64,000 nucleotides of DNA from Davidsoniella eucalypti. Lineage: Eukaryota; Ascomycota; Sordariomycetes; Microascales; Ceratocystidaceae. Below the pieces are notes generated by a model, which saw nothing but the letters and a program-made list of their open reading frames with translations, ran no database searches and was not told the DNA's origin. Where the stretch lies: the NCBI GenBank assembly GCA_004009845.1, contig RMBW01000048.1, positions 1-64,000 of the forward strand, written 5' to 3'. The translations under genes and the position numbers were made by a program. This document shows, one piece after another, positions 50,624 to 61,294 of the stretch (within the stretch, counting starts at the first letter, position 1; every line of letters starts with the position of its first letter).

Positions 50624-51241
50624 ATGGCATCATCATCATCATCTATGGATAAAGGGCTATCTAATGGTATAGATACCACAGACGCCCCTGTTATACAGCT
50701 TGCCCCTCCTCCAACAATACACTACCACTCTCGAGAGGCACTTTTCCAAGGCATTAATGCATGGGCTTCTGTACGTGGGTACGCCTTTTCAACTGTGTCT
50801 TCTTACACCAATGGTGGTATGAAATCAGTGGTCTATGGCTGTGATCGGCATGGCAAGCTTAACACACGTACAAAACCGTCTATACGTAAAGGCTCGTCTC
50901 GGGTAACAGGCTGTCTTTTTTCTATTCTGGCATGCGAGCTTGGTGAGAATACATGGGCTGTTCGGTACCGTCGTGACGCGCGCTGTTTACAGCACAACCA
51001 TGAACCTAGCAAGCACATAGTTTCTCACCCGATCCTCCGCAAGTTTAATGCAGAAGAAAAAACAAAAATCAGGGACCTTGTGCGTGCAGGTGTACGCCCT
51101 CTCCAGATATCTACATATCTAGAGCAGACCACAGACGCCAACTTCATACGCAAAGGCATCTATAATGAGATCGGGAGGGCGAGGGCAGAGGTCTATGGTA
51201 CCGCAGCAGGAGGTAATAACGGTGAGGGATCGTCTTCATAG
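50624..51241 (+). CDS. Solo FAR1-type DNA-binding protein from a truncated MULE transposase
   Basis: An uninterrupted 205-codon gene with a strong start context (CACAATGGC) and a TATA-like TTTTATACAC about 20-30 bp upstream. After a Ser-rich head, residues about 31-130 form a FAR1/WRKY-GCM1-like zinc-finger domain; the likely zinc ligands are C73, C97, H124 and H126 (QHNHE). A helical segment (140-190, HPILRKFNAEEKTKIRDL onwards) follows. In full MULE transposases this region leads into the catalytic domain. Here the protein ends in a short Gly/Ser tail with a stop, and no DDE core follows before the right inverted repeat. The frame is intact. In full-length relatives the domain binds the element's ends. 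A solo version could repress or assist transposition, or act on host promoters; this is inference. Confidence 0.9.
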   Translation: MASSSSSMDKGLSNGIDTTDAPVIQLAPPPTIHYHSREALFQGINAWASVRGYAFSTVSSYTNGGMKSVVYGCDRHGKLNTRTKPSIRKGSSRVTGCLFSILACELGENTWAVRYRRDARCLQHNHEPSKHIVSHPILRKFNAEEKTKIRDLVRAGVRPLQISTYLEQTTDANFIRKGIYNEIGRARAEVYGTAAGGNNGEGSSS

Positions 51242-51308
51242 ATTTTTACTGCTTTATAGTATTCAATTACATATGTTTAATCTTATAGTAGTGGTGAAGT
51301 GGTGATGC

Positions 51309-51435
51309 GATGTAAGAAATATTTTTGATTTCTTGTAATCGACGATGTCACGTGGGACACCACGTGACTAGAATTTCCTAATACGGCTAGCGTAACTGTG
51401 AAATTAAAATCTTAACTGTGAAATTAGCCTGACTC
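51309..51435. repeat. Right terminal inverted repeat of the MULE
   Basis: It is the reverse complement of 50425-50551 over all 127 bases by eye, followed directly by the second ACTAGGCT target duplication. It begins only 67 bp after the stop codon of the internal gene. Confidence 0.93.
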
Positions 51436-52312
51436 ACTAGGCTCGCTTGGGGGCTTACAAAAGGTTGAAAATCTGCAAAAAAAAAAAGAAGAAAAAAAGA
51501 GGACACATGAATGGACCAGCAGGTAAGCAACCTTTTTTGTGTGCGTTAATCAGAGGAAAAATATCTCACACCCTTTCTGCGAACTGCCTTCTTTTGCCTC
51601 TCCAAGTTCTTTTCGCGTCTTTCTCAAGTCGAAAGAAAAAGAAGTCACCGCTTTCTCTTCATCTCCTCAAATGCCATCAATTCACTTAGTAGTAGCACCA
51701 CCGATAAGATAAGAAGAATCATCATACTAGGAAGGCGGTAGTCAGGGACAAGGCTGCGATGCATCTCCCGATGTTTTACCGGCGGCCTTCTAGAGGATTC
51801 CGTACATACTAGGCCATAATTTTATTTTTCCCTTTGGTCGCTTTAAAAGCCCACAATCTGGCCAAATTTCCACAGCAAAAGTCTTTCTTTCTCTTCTTCC
51901 ACCTCATCTTTTGCTCCAGCCTGATCTCTCTTGAAGTGAAAATATCACTTCTGGAACATCTTCGTGCGTGATAATCTGGCCTTTGACTAACCAATTGCAG
52001 CGTTTCTCATAGCATCTAGTAGACTTGGTAAGTCTCTTGTTCTTTGTTTACGTCTCGTTTCTCGCCTACCCTGCGTCCTTTTACATGATGAATCACCAGC
52101 TGGCACCAGTCATAGAGTGACTTGTACTCCCTTCACTGATGACTAAACTTTGCTGCGGTCTAGTACCGATTCTGACACTGGACTTTTTCTCTCAAACTTT
52201 GTCAAAAATTGCGTTCGTCGGTGCCATCATACTAACATTGTTTGGAGATTTTTCTATAGCAACAAAAGCATAAACATCGACAAGGAAATCCACACAGTCT
52301 ATTCATCTAAAA
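51436..52312. other. Intergenic region, promoter of AHA1
   Basis: It begins with the right target duplication. A GTAAGT at about 52,028 could be the donor of an intron in the 5' untranslated region of AHA1, but no transcript evidence is available. C/T-rich tracts occur at about 51,580-51,670 and 51,880-51,930. No other gene was seen. Confidence 0.4.
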
Positions 52313-53643
52313 ATGGTTCTTCACAACCCTAACAACTGGCACTGGGTCAACAAGGACGTGACGGGATGGGCGCGGCAATGGTTCGAGGAGCAGCTCAAGA
52401 CGGTGACGGCGACTGAGGGAAAGGTCGAGGCCAAGATCAACAAGATCACGAGCATGGATGGAGATGTCGATGTCAGCCAAAGGAAGGGAAAGGTCATTAC
52501 TATTTTTGACGTGAAGCTTGTTCTGGAATACTCCGGTATGCTAGCCTTGCTCCCGTCCTTGTTTTGTTTTTGTCCTTTTTTGTTTGTTTCATGCCATATT
52601 ACATCATCATTTTGTTGCTTATTATTTCAATCATCCTTATCTTTACATTTTTATTCCACGCCTTGACAATGAATCCATGTACTAACCGCTGACCTTTGCC
52701 CAGGTTCTTCTTCCGAGGCCGAGGATGTTACTGGCACCATTACTATCCCCGAGATCGCTCACGATACCGACGAGGACGAATATGTGGTAAGCAAGCAACC
52801 TGAGCACTGGCAGGACCCCCCTCCCGTGAAGTTTATCATCACTTGTAGTTTAGTGAAATACGACTGAAGACTAAGACTCGCATGTCTGCTCTTTCTCTGC
52901 CATCTAGTTCGACATCGACGTACACGCCGATTCTGCCGCCAAGCAGCCCGTCAAGGATCTTGTGCGTTCTACTCTAGTCCCACAGCTGCGCACTGTTTTC
53001 CAGAGCCTCGCTGGTGCCCTAATCCAGGAGCACGGCAAGGACATCCAGCACGCTCCCGGCACCAACCCTTCTAGCAGCTTCCCGGCCGCCAAGGTTCACC
53101 CTCAGTCCAGCAGCGCCAAGCCCGCTGCCTCTACCAGCTCAGCGGCCGCCAAGACTGGCGCTATTGTCAACACTACCACCGTTACCGACAACACGGAGCT
53201 ACGCACCACGGCTTCCGAGCTGTACCAGACCTTCACCGATGTTGCCCGCATCAGCGCATTCACGCGTGCCCAGCCCAAGGTCTTCGAGGGCGCCAGGAAG
53301 GGCGCCAAGTTCGAGATCTTTGACGGCAACGTCTCGGGCGAGTACTTGGAGCTCGAGGAGCCCAAGAAGATTGTGCAGAGCTGGCGTCTGAAGCAGTGGC
53401 CTGAGGGTCACCACTCTCGCCTGGAGATCAACTTTGACCAGAACGACGTCGACCACGTCACTGTGATGCGTGTCGAGTGGACTGGCGTCCCCGTTGGCCA
53501 GGAAGATGTGACTAAGCGCAACTGGCTGGAGTACTACGTTCGCAGCATCAAGCAGACTTTTGGGTAAGTTCCTTTGCGATAAACTCGGGATGGTAGATGC
53601 TTATACTAATATCGACTCATACAGTTTTGGCACGATTCTGTAA
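52313..53643 (+). CDS. AHA1: Activator of Hsp90 ATPase (Aha1)
   Basis: Four exons (52313-52535, 52704-52786, 52908-53563, 53625-53643) give 326 residues, near the 350 of yeast Aha1. The start NPNNWHWVNKDVTGWARQWF is the conserved N-terminal helix and strand of Aha1, preceded by MVLH. Residues about 10-150 form the Aha1 N-terminal domain, which binds the middle segment of Hsp90. A Ser/Ala-rich linker follows, then a C-terminal START-like domain (AHSA1 type) with LYQTFTD, PKVFEGARKGAKFEIFDGNV and SGEYLELEEPKKIVQSWRLK. The last exon supplies only the final residues FGTIL and the stop; without its intron the frame would stop just after QTFG. Known role: a cytosolic co-chaperone that speeds Hsp90 ATP hydrolysis. 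All introns have standard GTATGC/GTAAGC/GTAAGT donors. Confidence 0.96.
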
Positions 53644-54127
53644 ACGTCAGATTAACACGACACGACGGGCTCCCACGGAGTACTAATATATGAATCGAAA
53701 CGAAACGCCCTTTTTTCTTTTTAAACGCTGTACGAGATATAAAGAATTACTGATGAGATGAATGAGTAACCCGCCATTTCCAACGGAGAATTGGGAGGTC
53801 TATTGTCCCTTTTTTTTTTTTACTGATATATTATTACAACGATACAAACTTCACAACTTATTTACACCTACACACAAAGCATTTATAACACAAATACGAT
53901 AATATCTATCATGAAATATCCATACAAATTTATATATATTTATCAGCGCAACTTACAGACCACGCACGTCTTCCATATATGAAAGTTTGGCCATAAAAAT
54001 GATAATTTAAGAAAGAAAAAAGGTAATAAAAAGAGAACGCAGTCACAGCCTCTATCTTTTATCCCCGAGGGATTCAAGATTTGCTCTCTTCACAAGAGAT
54101 CTTGAGAAAACAAAAAGTGGCCATTCT
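53644..54127. other. Intergenic region between convergent genes
   Basis: A short AT-rich stretch holding the 3' ends of AHA1 and the LPMO gene. It has T-rich (about 53,805-53,825) and A-rich (about 54,000-54,030) runs, as expected for two facing untranslated regions. No further feature was seen. Confidence 0.5.
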
Positions 54128-55714
54128 TTACCACGAGCGACGATCCCAGTGACGGCGAGGCAGATCCTCGTCCTGGACAAGCCCAAGATCGCGCCCATAC
54201 TCGACCGGGCAGTCCTCTTCGTCACTACTGGAAGCCGGGGTGATAGTAGGAGCCGGGGTAGAGGTGGTCGTAGCCGAAGGCTCTGTCTCGATAGGGCAGT
54301 CCTCGTCCTCAGCATTGGCAGTGCCGGTAGTAGCCGGAGTAGCAGAAGGGGTAGGATCCTCATCGGCAGGGCAGTCGTCCTCGTCATTGCCGGTCGAGGT
54401 GGGTTCCTCGGTCTCGGCGGGGCAGTCGTCCTCATAGCCTCCGGTGTTAGTAGCGATACCAGTGGTGGTGGTAGAAGTGGAGATGGGGTCGGCGGCAGGG
54501 GTGACGTTGCCAGTAGTAGCAGAGCCAGTAGTAGTAGAGCTAGTGGTGGGGGTCTTGTCCGCGCCGTTACGGGTGCGAGTAGCGCCGTTGCGAGAGTTGG
54601 TGGGAGTGGCAGCGTGGCCGGAGTCAGCGCCCTTGTTGCGAGTGTAAGAGTAATCAGCCGATCTAGACGGAGTCGAAGCCGAAGGGGCGGTGGTCTCAGC
54701 GGCTGTAGGCTCGGCTGCCTCGGCGGGGCAATCGTCATCGCTAGACGACGGAGTTGTCACGGCGCCCGGGGTAGCCGTAGACGCGACATAGGTCGAGTTG
54801 CCATACGGAGCGGGGATCAGGGTAGGAGCAGCAGAGACAGCAGAAGTAGCAGCGGCGGTGCCGGTAGCAGGTACCGAAGACGACGGGGCCGACGAGCCGC
54901 CACCGGACGATGAGCCGTCGCACGAGAATAGTGCGGGGCCGGGAACCGTGTACCCGATGGCCCTGTAGGCGTCGTACGTGATACCAGGATCAGTGGTGGC
55001 ATAGGCGCCGGGGAAGGCGACCAGGTCAGATGGGCTGGTGGTGCCAGTGCTGGATACTTCCAACTGGTGGCATTGAGGGTAGAACTGCGCACCGGGGTAC
55101 GAACTAGCGCTGTGCAGAGCAATGATCTCGTGACGCACCATGTAGAAGCCGGCCTCAAGGCAGCTAGGGATGGTGTAGCTGATCGAACTGCCCTCAGTCA
55201 TCACGGCCGTCTATATAAGCAAAGCGAGTTAGTAAGCGAGAAAAGAAGATATCAGAATCACAAAAGAAGTACTTACGGCACCCCAGGTATCGCTAGTTCC
55301 AGAACGGCCCTCCTCCTGGACCTTGAACCACACGGCATCTGTGCCGGGTGAGTAGTCCTGGCAGCCGGTATCCGGGCACTTGGCCATATAAGTAATGGTA
55401 GGGCCGATATGGGACGTTGGCCACAGTGTCCAGCGCATCGTCACGGTCTCACCGGCGGCAGCCTTGGCGTTCAAGGCGGCCGGAGCCGATCCATTGCCGC
55501 CGTTGGCACCGCACTGCAGATCGATGCTAGTGATGTCCTCGACAGGTCCGTTGCCGTCGACTTCACGCGAGATGCGCTCTGGCGTAGGGTTCATGTACGG
55601 ATCGGTGAAGGGGTTGTAGAATTCGTACACCGTGCCGCTGATGGTGGCGTTGGTCACGACGCCGTGGGCGGCGGCAACGCCAGCCGAGGCCAGGATGGAC
55701 AAGAAGTGCTTCAT
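54128..55714 (-). CDS. Secreted AA9 lytic polysaccharide monooxygenase with Cys-Pro repeat tail
   Basis: Two exons on the minus strand (55714-55277, 55210-54128) give 506 residues. Residues 1-16 are a signal peptide, and cleavage exposes H17, the N-terminal histidine of the copper brace. The second brace histidine is H102 (TSHIGP), the second-sphere residues are H173 (RHEIIALHSA) and Q188, and the axial tyrosine is Y190 (AQFYPQC). NPFTDPYM near 34-41 is typical of AA9. The catalytic domain ends near residue 243. Known role: oxidative cleavage of cellulose or related glucans outside the cell. The tail of about 260 residues is Ser/Thr/Ala-rich, presumably O-glycosylated. It holds five acidic Cys-Pro units (DDCPAE, DDCPAE, DDCPAD, DEDCPIE and EEDCPVE), with cysteines at 307, 409, 426, 451 and 480. 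There is no CBM1 and no obvious GPI signal. The unusual tail is described again under findings. Confidence 0.95.
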
Positions 55715-56766
55715 GTTGTGTTTGGAGATGAAAAGGAGAATGGGGAGAAAGATAGGACGGAGAGTGTGGTAGAGATTGAAAAGAGAGTAAAGTCAGAGCT
55801 GGCACACAGTGCTATGATGAAAGAGTATCAAGGTTTAAAAAAAATTGGTTAAAATATGCACAATAGCACCAGGCTGTGAACGAGAGTAAGAGAACGAAAA
55901 AAAGAGAGACTCCTACTAGTGAGGATGAAAGAACGACGACGGCTTGACCCACGAGAGTTGTTAAAGAACTGAAGAGACTTTATGTGGAAAAAGAAGACCG
56001 GTTGAGGACGAGCAGATGGCGTCTTATATACACATGCACATATCATATAACGATAGTAACCCCGTAGTCCAGCACTCTTCCTTGGCTCTCCTTGTTCTTG
56101 TTTCTTACCATTGTAGCAGCGATAACCACGATATGTTCCAGCCCAGTCTAGCCCAACCGGTATCGAATGTCCGTCTCATCTGTTCTTCCATCCCGTTTCC
56201 TCTATTCCAACCTCAAACCGCCCCTGCTCCCTTGGACTACTTCTTTTATTGCCTCTTTCTGCAAATAAGCTACAGGCGTTATGTGGTTCTCGGTCGTCTT
56301 ATCTTCACCGCACTTTCCTTCTCCCGACAGAGTCAAGGATGGAAGTAACTTCGCTTTAGTCGTTGTGAAACTCATTTCCGTCCAATGTTCGACAATCCCT
56401 TCTCCACATCCCGGGCCACTTGCCTTTTTCTCGTCCATTCCTTGCTGGCTATCCCCAAGCTTTTACTTCTACTATCAGCTATGTTGTATATATATATATA
56501 TCTGTACATACATAGTGTACCATGGTTGTGATGATAACAATAATAGCTACAATAATAGCTAAACATCGCGTTTATTTTTTCCTACAAAACTCCCCGGGAT
56601 AGTGGTCGGTTCCACGCTATTCCCAATCCAGTTATTAAGATCAAACCCTGCGTGGTGGAACGTCTTGGCGTCTCAGAGTTCCCTCTGCGAGTTCTACTTA
56701 ATCGAGCATTGACATCTGTCGCCTAGGGGGGGCCTAGCTTTCGTCTTATGTCGTGCAAGCTATCTA
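55715..56766. other. Intergenic region upstream of the LPMO gene
   Basis: The A/G-rich start (55,735-55,990) is the C/T-rich leader of the minus-strand LPMO gene. A TA microsatellite lies at about 56,484-56,502. No gene is supported. It ends in a TA dinucleotide (56765-56766), the left target duplication of the MITE. Confidence 0.5.
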
Positions 56767-57255
56767 CTGTAGACAGGGTTAAGTTTTGTCGTGGGATCAG
56801 CGTGCAGATCGGTCTCTTGCAAGTAACTGTTTATTCTCGACATGTACACGGTATTATAACTGTACTATACACTGTATTAACCGATGTCAACATTATCATT
56901 AACAATCCCTTGTTTATTTCTATAATCAGGAAAATGATCATCATCTAGAGGCCTTAGTTGACTAACAAGAAGGACAGTGATGAAATTTGTTGCGATTAGT
57001 AGTTGTATGGTGGTCAAGTAGTATAATAGTCAAATTGTATAGTAGTGTATAATGGTCTGGTGATATATTTGTATTGTTTTATAATTGTGTTGTGTTATAA
57101 GGAGAAAAAAGGTGTAAAAGGATAACTTTTGTTCAGAAAAGCGGGGAATTTTAAAAGTGGGGAAACTTGAGTAGGTACATGTCGAGGACAGCGAGTTACT
57201 TGCAAGAGACCGATCTGCACGCTGATCCCACGACAAAACTTAACCCTGTCTACAG
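56767..57255. mobile_element. 489-bp MITE with TA target duplication
   Basis: Terminal inverted repeats of 81 bp (56767-56847 and 57175-57255) begin CTGTAGACAGGGTTAAG. They match exactly for 62 bases, then differ at about six positions before a matching CGACATGTAC end. TA flanks both outer edges (56765-56766 and 57256-57257), as expected for the Tc1/mariner/pogo group. The interior (about 330 bp) is AT-rich and has no transposase gene, so this is a miniature non-autonomous element. The two divergent positions within the repeats suggest it is older than the Mutator-like element in this window, or that its ends began unequal. Confidence 0.88.
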
Positions 57256-58370
57256 TATAAGATGCGCCGCAGATCAAAAGCGTAGAAGAGAAAGAAAGAA
57301 ATAATAATTAAGAAAAAACTGTAGATCGCGTCCAACTTTTTATTTATACCTATATCTAATCGTACATTGAGCGTTTGAATAGATCATCTTCTCGATCCCC
57401 GTCCAACATTTTAAGCTTATTTTGTTTTGTTGTTCCTCAAAATCTCACATCGGCGTTCCCTACCTTGAAAAAAAACAACGAAGTGCGCCTTTTTTTCCTA
57501 TCCCTTTGATCCCCCCCCTATCGAGATTCAAGACAAAAAAAGCCGTTTCTCCCAAACAGAACCGCCCGCCGGCTGAAACTAAACCCCGTCCCCTTCTTCT
57601 ATTTTCTCCGTTTAGACGAATATCCACTACGGAGAACCAACAATCTAAAAGACTCGGTTTTCTCACCTAAGTCAGTCACTTAGTTTGTATGTACTGTCTC
57701 ATCTTAGCTAGCTTTTCTGCTAACTACTAGTCAAGAGAAGAAAAAAAAAAAAGAAGAGGAAATTCTTGGTACTGTTTAGTAGCAAAGTTTCATAGATACT
57801 AGGTTATCCCATTCCAAAACCTCAGTTCTACACCTCTAAACCCTGGTGTGTGTATATAGTAATTAGGGTTTGTCGCACTAACGTCTGGCGACTTTCTGCT
57901 TAAATTCCTCAGGATATGATCAGACCTCGTTTCGCTTTGTTGAAACCAACAAACCAATGGAACTCTCAACATCACTAGGCTAATTATATGTTAGAGGTTA
58001 CAGCACATCATAATCTCGAAGACAAACTAGGAGATCGATCGTTCACGACTTCACAGAAGATCTAATATTAGATCGTCAGGTAAACACAATCCGGTATCGT
58101 TGAAACTAAATCAATTATGCTATGTAAGTATGCATCTCGCTATTATGGGTATATGTCTAAGTACTTGATACCAGTTTGAACGGTAATCACCCTCTTTTTG
58201 TGGTCCATTCATTCCGTGTCTTTATATGTTGTCTTCACCCCCCTTCGAATAAGATGTTTAACAGTGATTTAATAAATAAAAACCAGGATTCTGTGTCCCT
58301 GTTCTTATATGTCATGGCATCTCGTCATCATCACCAGATCGACTGTCTTTACGACGGGATACCCGCCATC
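57256..58370. other. Intergenic region between the MITE and SWF1
   Basis: No supported gene. A telomere-like TTAGGGTTT lies at 57863-57871. A-rich runs occur near 57,737-57,755. The last part is the 3' flank of the minus-strand SWF1 gene. Confidence 0.5.
57863..57871 (+). repeat. Telomere-repeat-like 9-mer TTAGGGTTT
   Basis: Exact TTAGGGTTT in intergenic DNA about 500 bp from the 3' end of SWF1. It is one of five in the window. Confidence 0.4.
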
Positions 58371-59832
58371 TTAGATCGCTGGAGCCTTGGCTCTCCGCTT
58401 CTTCCGCCGACCCTGATTCTCGAAGGGGGGCAGCCCATTTTTTCCCTGTGATAGTTCACGTTCCCGATCGTGATCACGGAACTGGTAATCACGATAGAAC
58501 ACATCACGTAGGTTGTCCCATAGGCCGAGATCATACAGATTGTCGATCTCACGCAGTCCGCTCGACGGCGGTACTCGTTGCCACTCGCCCTTGCCTGGGA
58601 ACCTTACAGTGTCGGGAACTTGACTCTCGTCATCGGTGCGTGTCAGAATCTGCTCTGTCTCGTGTGGCCATCGTGTCATAGCCGGCTCGATTGTCAAGTA
58701 CTTTTCACGGGTGAGCGACATAGCCCGTTTCCAGACGACGCTTTCGCGGATCTCGGTGCGCCAATCGCTCCATTTCAGGGATTCGTTGGTCGTTGTTCCG
58801 CAGTATATCAGGTACAGTGAGTAGAAGAAAAGCGCCCATACCATTGGAGAGCAGAGCGTTGCTAGTAGTGTAACAGCACCTAGTGAGGTGTTGTGCTCCA
58901 GAGCCCAGCTCCAGATCATGAGATAGTCGCTCCATCTCAAATTGTCCGGTTTCCACAGCGACCACAGTGGGTATTTGACGATGATCTTGTCACTCAATAT
59001 CGATGTGCCTAGAGCACCACCGTAAACAGTTAAAACTGCAGTTGAGAATAGCAATATCATAAAGTAGCGGTGGTTTTCTTGGCCAACGCACTTGTTGATG
59101 AACACACAGTGATGGTCCATCTTGGCCACACAACGCTTGCAGAGACTGCAGTGCTTGGACCGCGCAGGCTTGAGGCGCTTGCAGGTGTCGCAGAAGTGGC
59201 CTGGGTGGAAGATAGAAAAATCATACGGGTACTGGCCCATATAGTGTGTATGTGACTCGGCTGTGATGAATCCCGGGTCAGTAAAAGACGCCATGTAAAG
59301 GGATGCGTACGGAATAACAACAGCAATAGACCCAAAGAACTTGTTGATGTAGCTCATATGAGGCCAGGCCCTTGGTAGATACATGTATTCAGAAACACTC
59401 AATATCAAAAGGAAAAATATCTAAGTTGAGGGTTAGTATGCGATGGATGTATATAGGGTTTGTATATCATGTGATCTTTCCTGTAGTGCGTCTTACCAAG
59501 ATTGTCGGATGTCTCTCGTTCACCATGTAAGTTCCGGACCGCGAGAGACACGACGTCAGTCTGCCGCCGGTAATCGCATTGTCGAGATTTAGGATTCCCT
59601 GGGGAAGGCTTGAAACCAAGAAGCAATGCAAGGCGCCAATAGGTGTGTTTCTATACCGATGACATGTTAGTGTATGACTTCATACTGTGTGTTATTCTCA
59701 TAGGTTTGCTTCGGCTAGATCTACTTAGAAGAAGAAGACTTACTTGAGGGCCGGGAGACGGCCGAAGAATATCACAAAGACAACAAACAACACCGCCGAG
59801 ATTGCCGCCAGCAAGCCCTGAAGGAGGCCCAT
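58371..59832 (-). CDS. SWF1: DHHC protein S-acyltransferase Swf1
   Basis: Three exons on the minus strand (59832-59744, 59650-59497, 59420-58371) encode 430 residues; the two upstream exons supply the ATG and the first membrane segment (ISAVLFVVFVIFFGRLPAL). The frame is exact across both introns. Further membrane segments precede and follow the cysteine-rich domain CDTCKRLKPARSKHC-SLCKRCVAKMDHHC, with the catalytic DHHC at residues 183-186 and the following VFINKCVGQENHRYF. The N-terminal RLPALKNTPIG and ERHPTILIFFLLILSVSEY are typical of fungal Swf1 rather than other DHHC families. Known role: palmitoylation of SNAREs and other transmembrane proteins at cysteines next to their membrane span, in the ER. 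The basic C-terminus (GRRKKRRAKAPAI) is unremarkable. All ligands and the catalytic cysteine are present. Confidence 0.95.
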
Positions 59833-61081
59833 GGCCGGTATGAGTCGTAGTTGAGTGAAGGTGGTATATAAACGAAAAGCAAAGGATAAGAGAAGAAAAG
59901 AAGGATGTCGATATATCTATGAACCAGTTTTTTTTCTACGGGGCTCTTTTCAATAACAATAGGAAGGGCAAAGACGGAAACAAGCCAAAAAATACACACT
60001 AGCTTCTTAGTGTTTGATGTTTGCCTGGCCAAGGTGGCGGAAAGGTTCTTCTTATTAAGACAATAAGCACCGCAGAAGTCTGTCAACTCTCGATCCTCTT
60101 CAAACTGATGGATGGATGCTTTGATTTCAAGTCTCGTGTTGCTTTGGCTTGTGTCTTCCTCCCCGTCTTCCAGGGCCGGCCAAAGATGAGGAGAACACGT
60201 AAGTGGGTGAGGCGATCCAACTAAGAAAAGAGAAGGATGTACTACCTCACCAAGACAGGTTAGATTGAAAGTCTATGATGCAGAGCAAAAATAGAACAGT
60301 CAAGAAAGAAGGCAGAAAATTCCACCAGCAAATCGGTTAAGAAAAGCGAATAGAGAAGCCGGCGGTGCTGGCTGACGAAGCCAGGGGGGGCAGCCACAGG
60401 AACACGCGTGGCTAGTCTTCTGACGTAACCACTTCAGCACCAAATATTCTGACGGGCAACTTTAATCAGGCGTGGATCGTTACCCAGGGCGTTTGAAGTG
60501 GGTTATGATGTGTAAGAGCCGCTATGGAGTTTCTAGCGGGATGGAATCGGAGGTGTTGAAGGGGTTTTTCTTCTTGTTATATCATTCCTCCTTTGTCGAA
60601 GGTCGAGTCGGTGAGGTAAGAAAGGGCACCAAAAAAATGAAAATCAAGAGAATAAAATAGTCACAGCTATGGGTTCGATATATAATAAGCATACAATATA
60701 CCAAGAATGTTCGCTTCTATAGCCCCTTAGAGAAACGCCTACTGCGCCTGCACTACATAAAACCGAATAGACTAGGCCTTATCGATCAGCTAAAGCAAAG
60801 CTAAATGGATGCAACTAAGCGTCGGTCGTCGCGTGGCTTAAGCAATGAGGCTGTGTAACAAATTCAGACAGGCTCTTTATGTTTCTCTATATTTATGATT
60901 TTTGACGATTGGTTCGTTTGACCAGAGGAAAGAATAGATAAGATTTTGTTTTTTCAGAACAAACAACATGTTGGCATACATCATGAACATAGAAAATTTA
61001 TACGATCCAGATATTTTTGATTTTGTCTGAGGCGATGTTGCAAATAGGATATCCTGTTTCAAATTTATCGAACTTACTCTG

Positions 61082-61090
61082 TTAGGGTTT
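61082..61090 (+). repeat. Telomere-repeat-like 9-mer upstream of RAP1
   Basis: TTAGGGTTT lies about 740 bp upstream of the start of RAP1, the gene for a telomere-complex protein. An autoregulatory link is possible but is inference. Confidence 0.4.
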
Positions 61091-61284
61091 GAATAACCCT
61101 CGAATATAGAATGATCACTATATAACTTGACCTTCACAAACTGACAGAAGGCCAAAAGGATATAGTATGATATACAAGACGAAGTCACGGCGAATGGTCT
61201 AGAGTTCATGCTCAATCCCTTGATTTGTTGTTGACAAGAACAAGCAAAGCCTTTTTGTAGCTCCAGATAGCCCAATGACGGACC

Positions 61285-61294
61285 ATCACGTGAT
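61285..61294. promoter_or_regulatory. ATCACGTGAT palindrome upstream of RAP1
   Basis: The same 10-bp palindrome with a CACGTG core that lies upstream of GCN20 (32380-32389). It is a candidate bHLH (Cbf1-type) site. Confidence 0.4.

Larger units (their letters stand above)
50425..51435. mobile_element. Short Mutator-like (MULE) DNA transposon with solo FAR1 gene
   Basis: The element is 1,011 bp long and has 127-bp terminal inverted repeats at 50425-50551 and 51309-51435 that I read as identical base for base. It is flanked by an 8-bp direct duplication, ACTAGGCT, at 50417-50424 and 51436-51443. Long inverted repeats, an 8-bp target duplication and a FAR1-type zinc-finger gene inside together point to the Mutator superfamily. 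The transposase catalytic (DDE) and SWIM regions are absent, so the element should depend on a partner for movement. Identical repeats and duplications imply a recent insertion. hAT elements also make 8-bp duplications, but the coding content favours Mutator. Confidence 0.93.

Noticed and set aside
54149..54913. 254-codon plus-strand open frame opposite the LPMO tail
   Set aside because: It is the antisense shadow of the Ser/Thr/Ala-rich tail; its Gly/Arg/Ser-only composition is what such shadows give.
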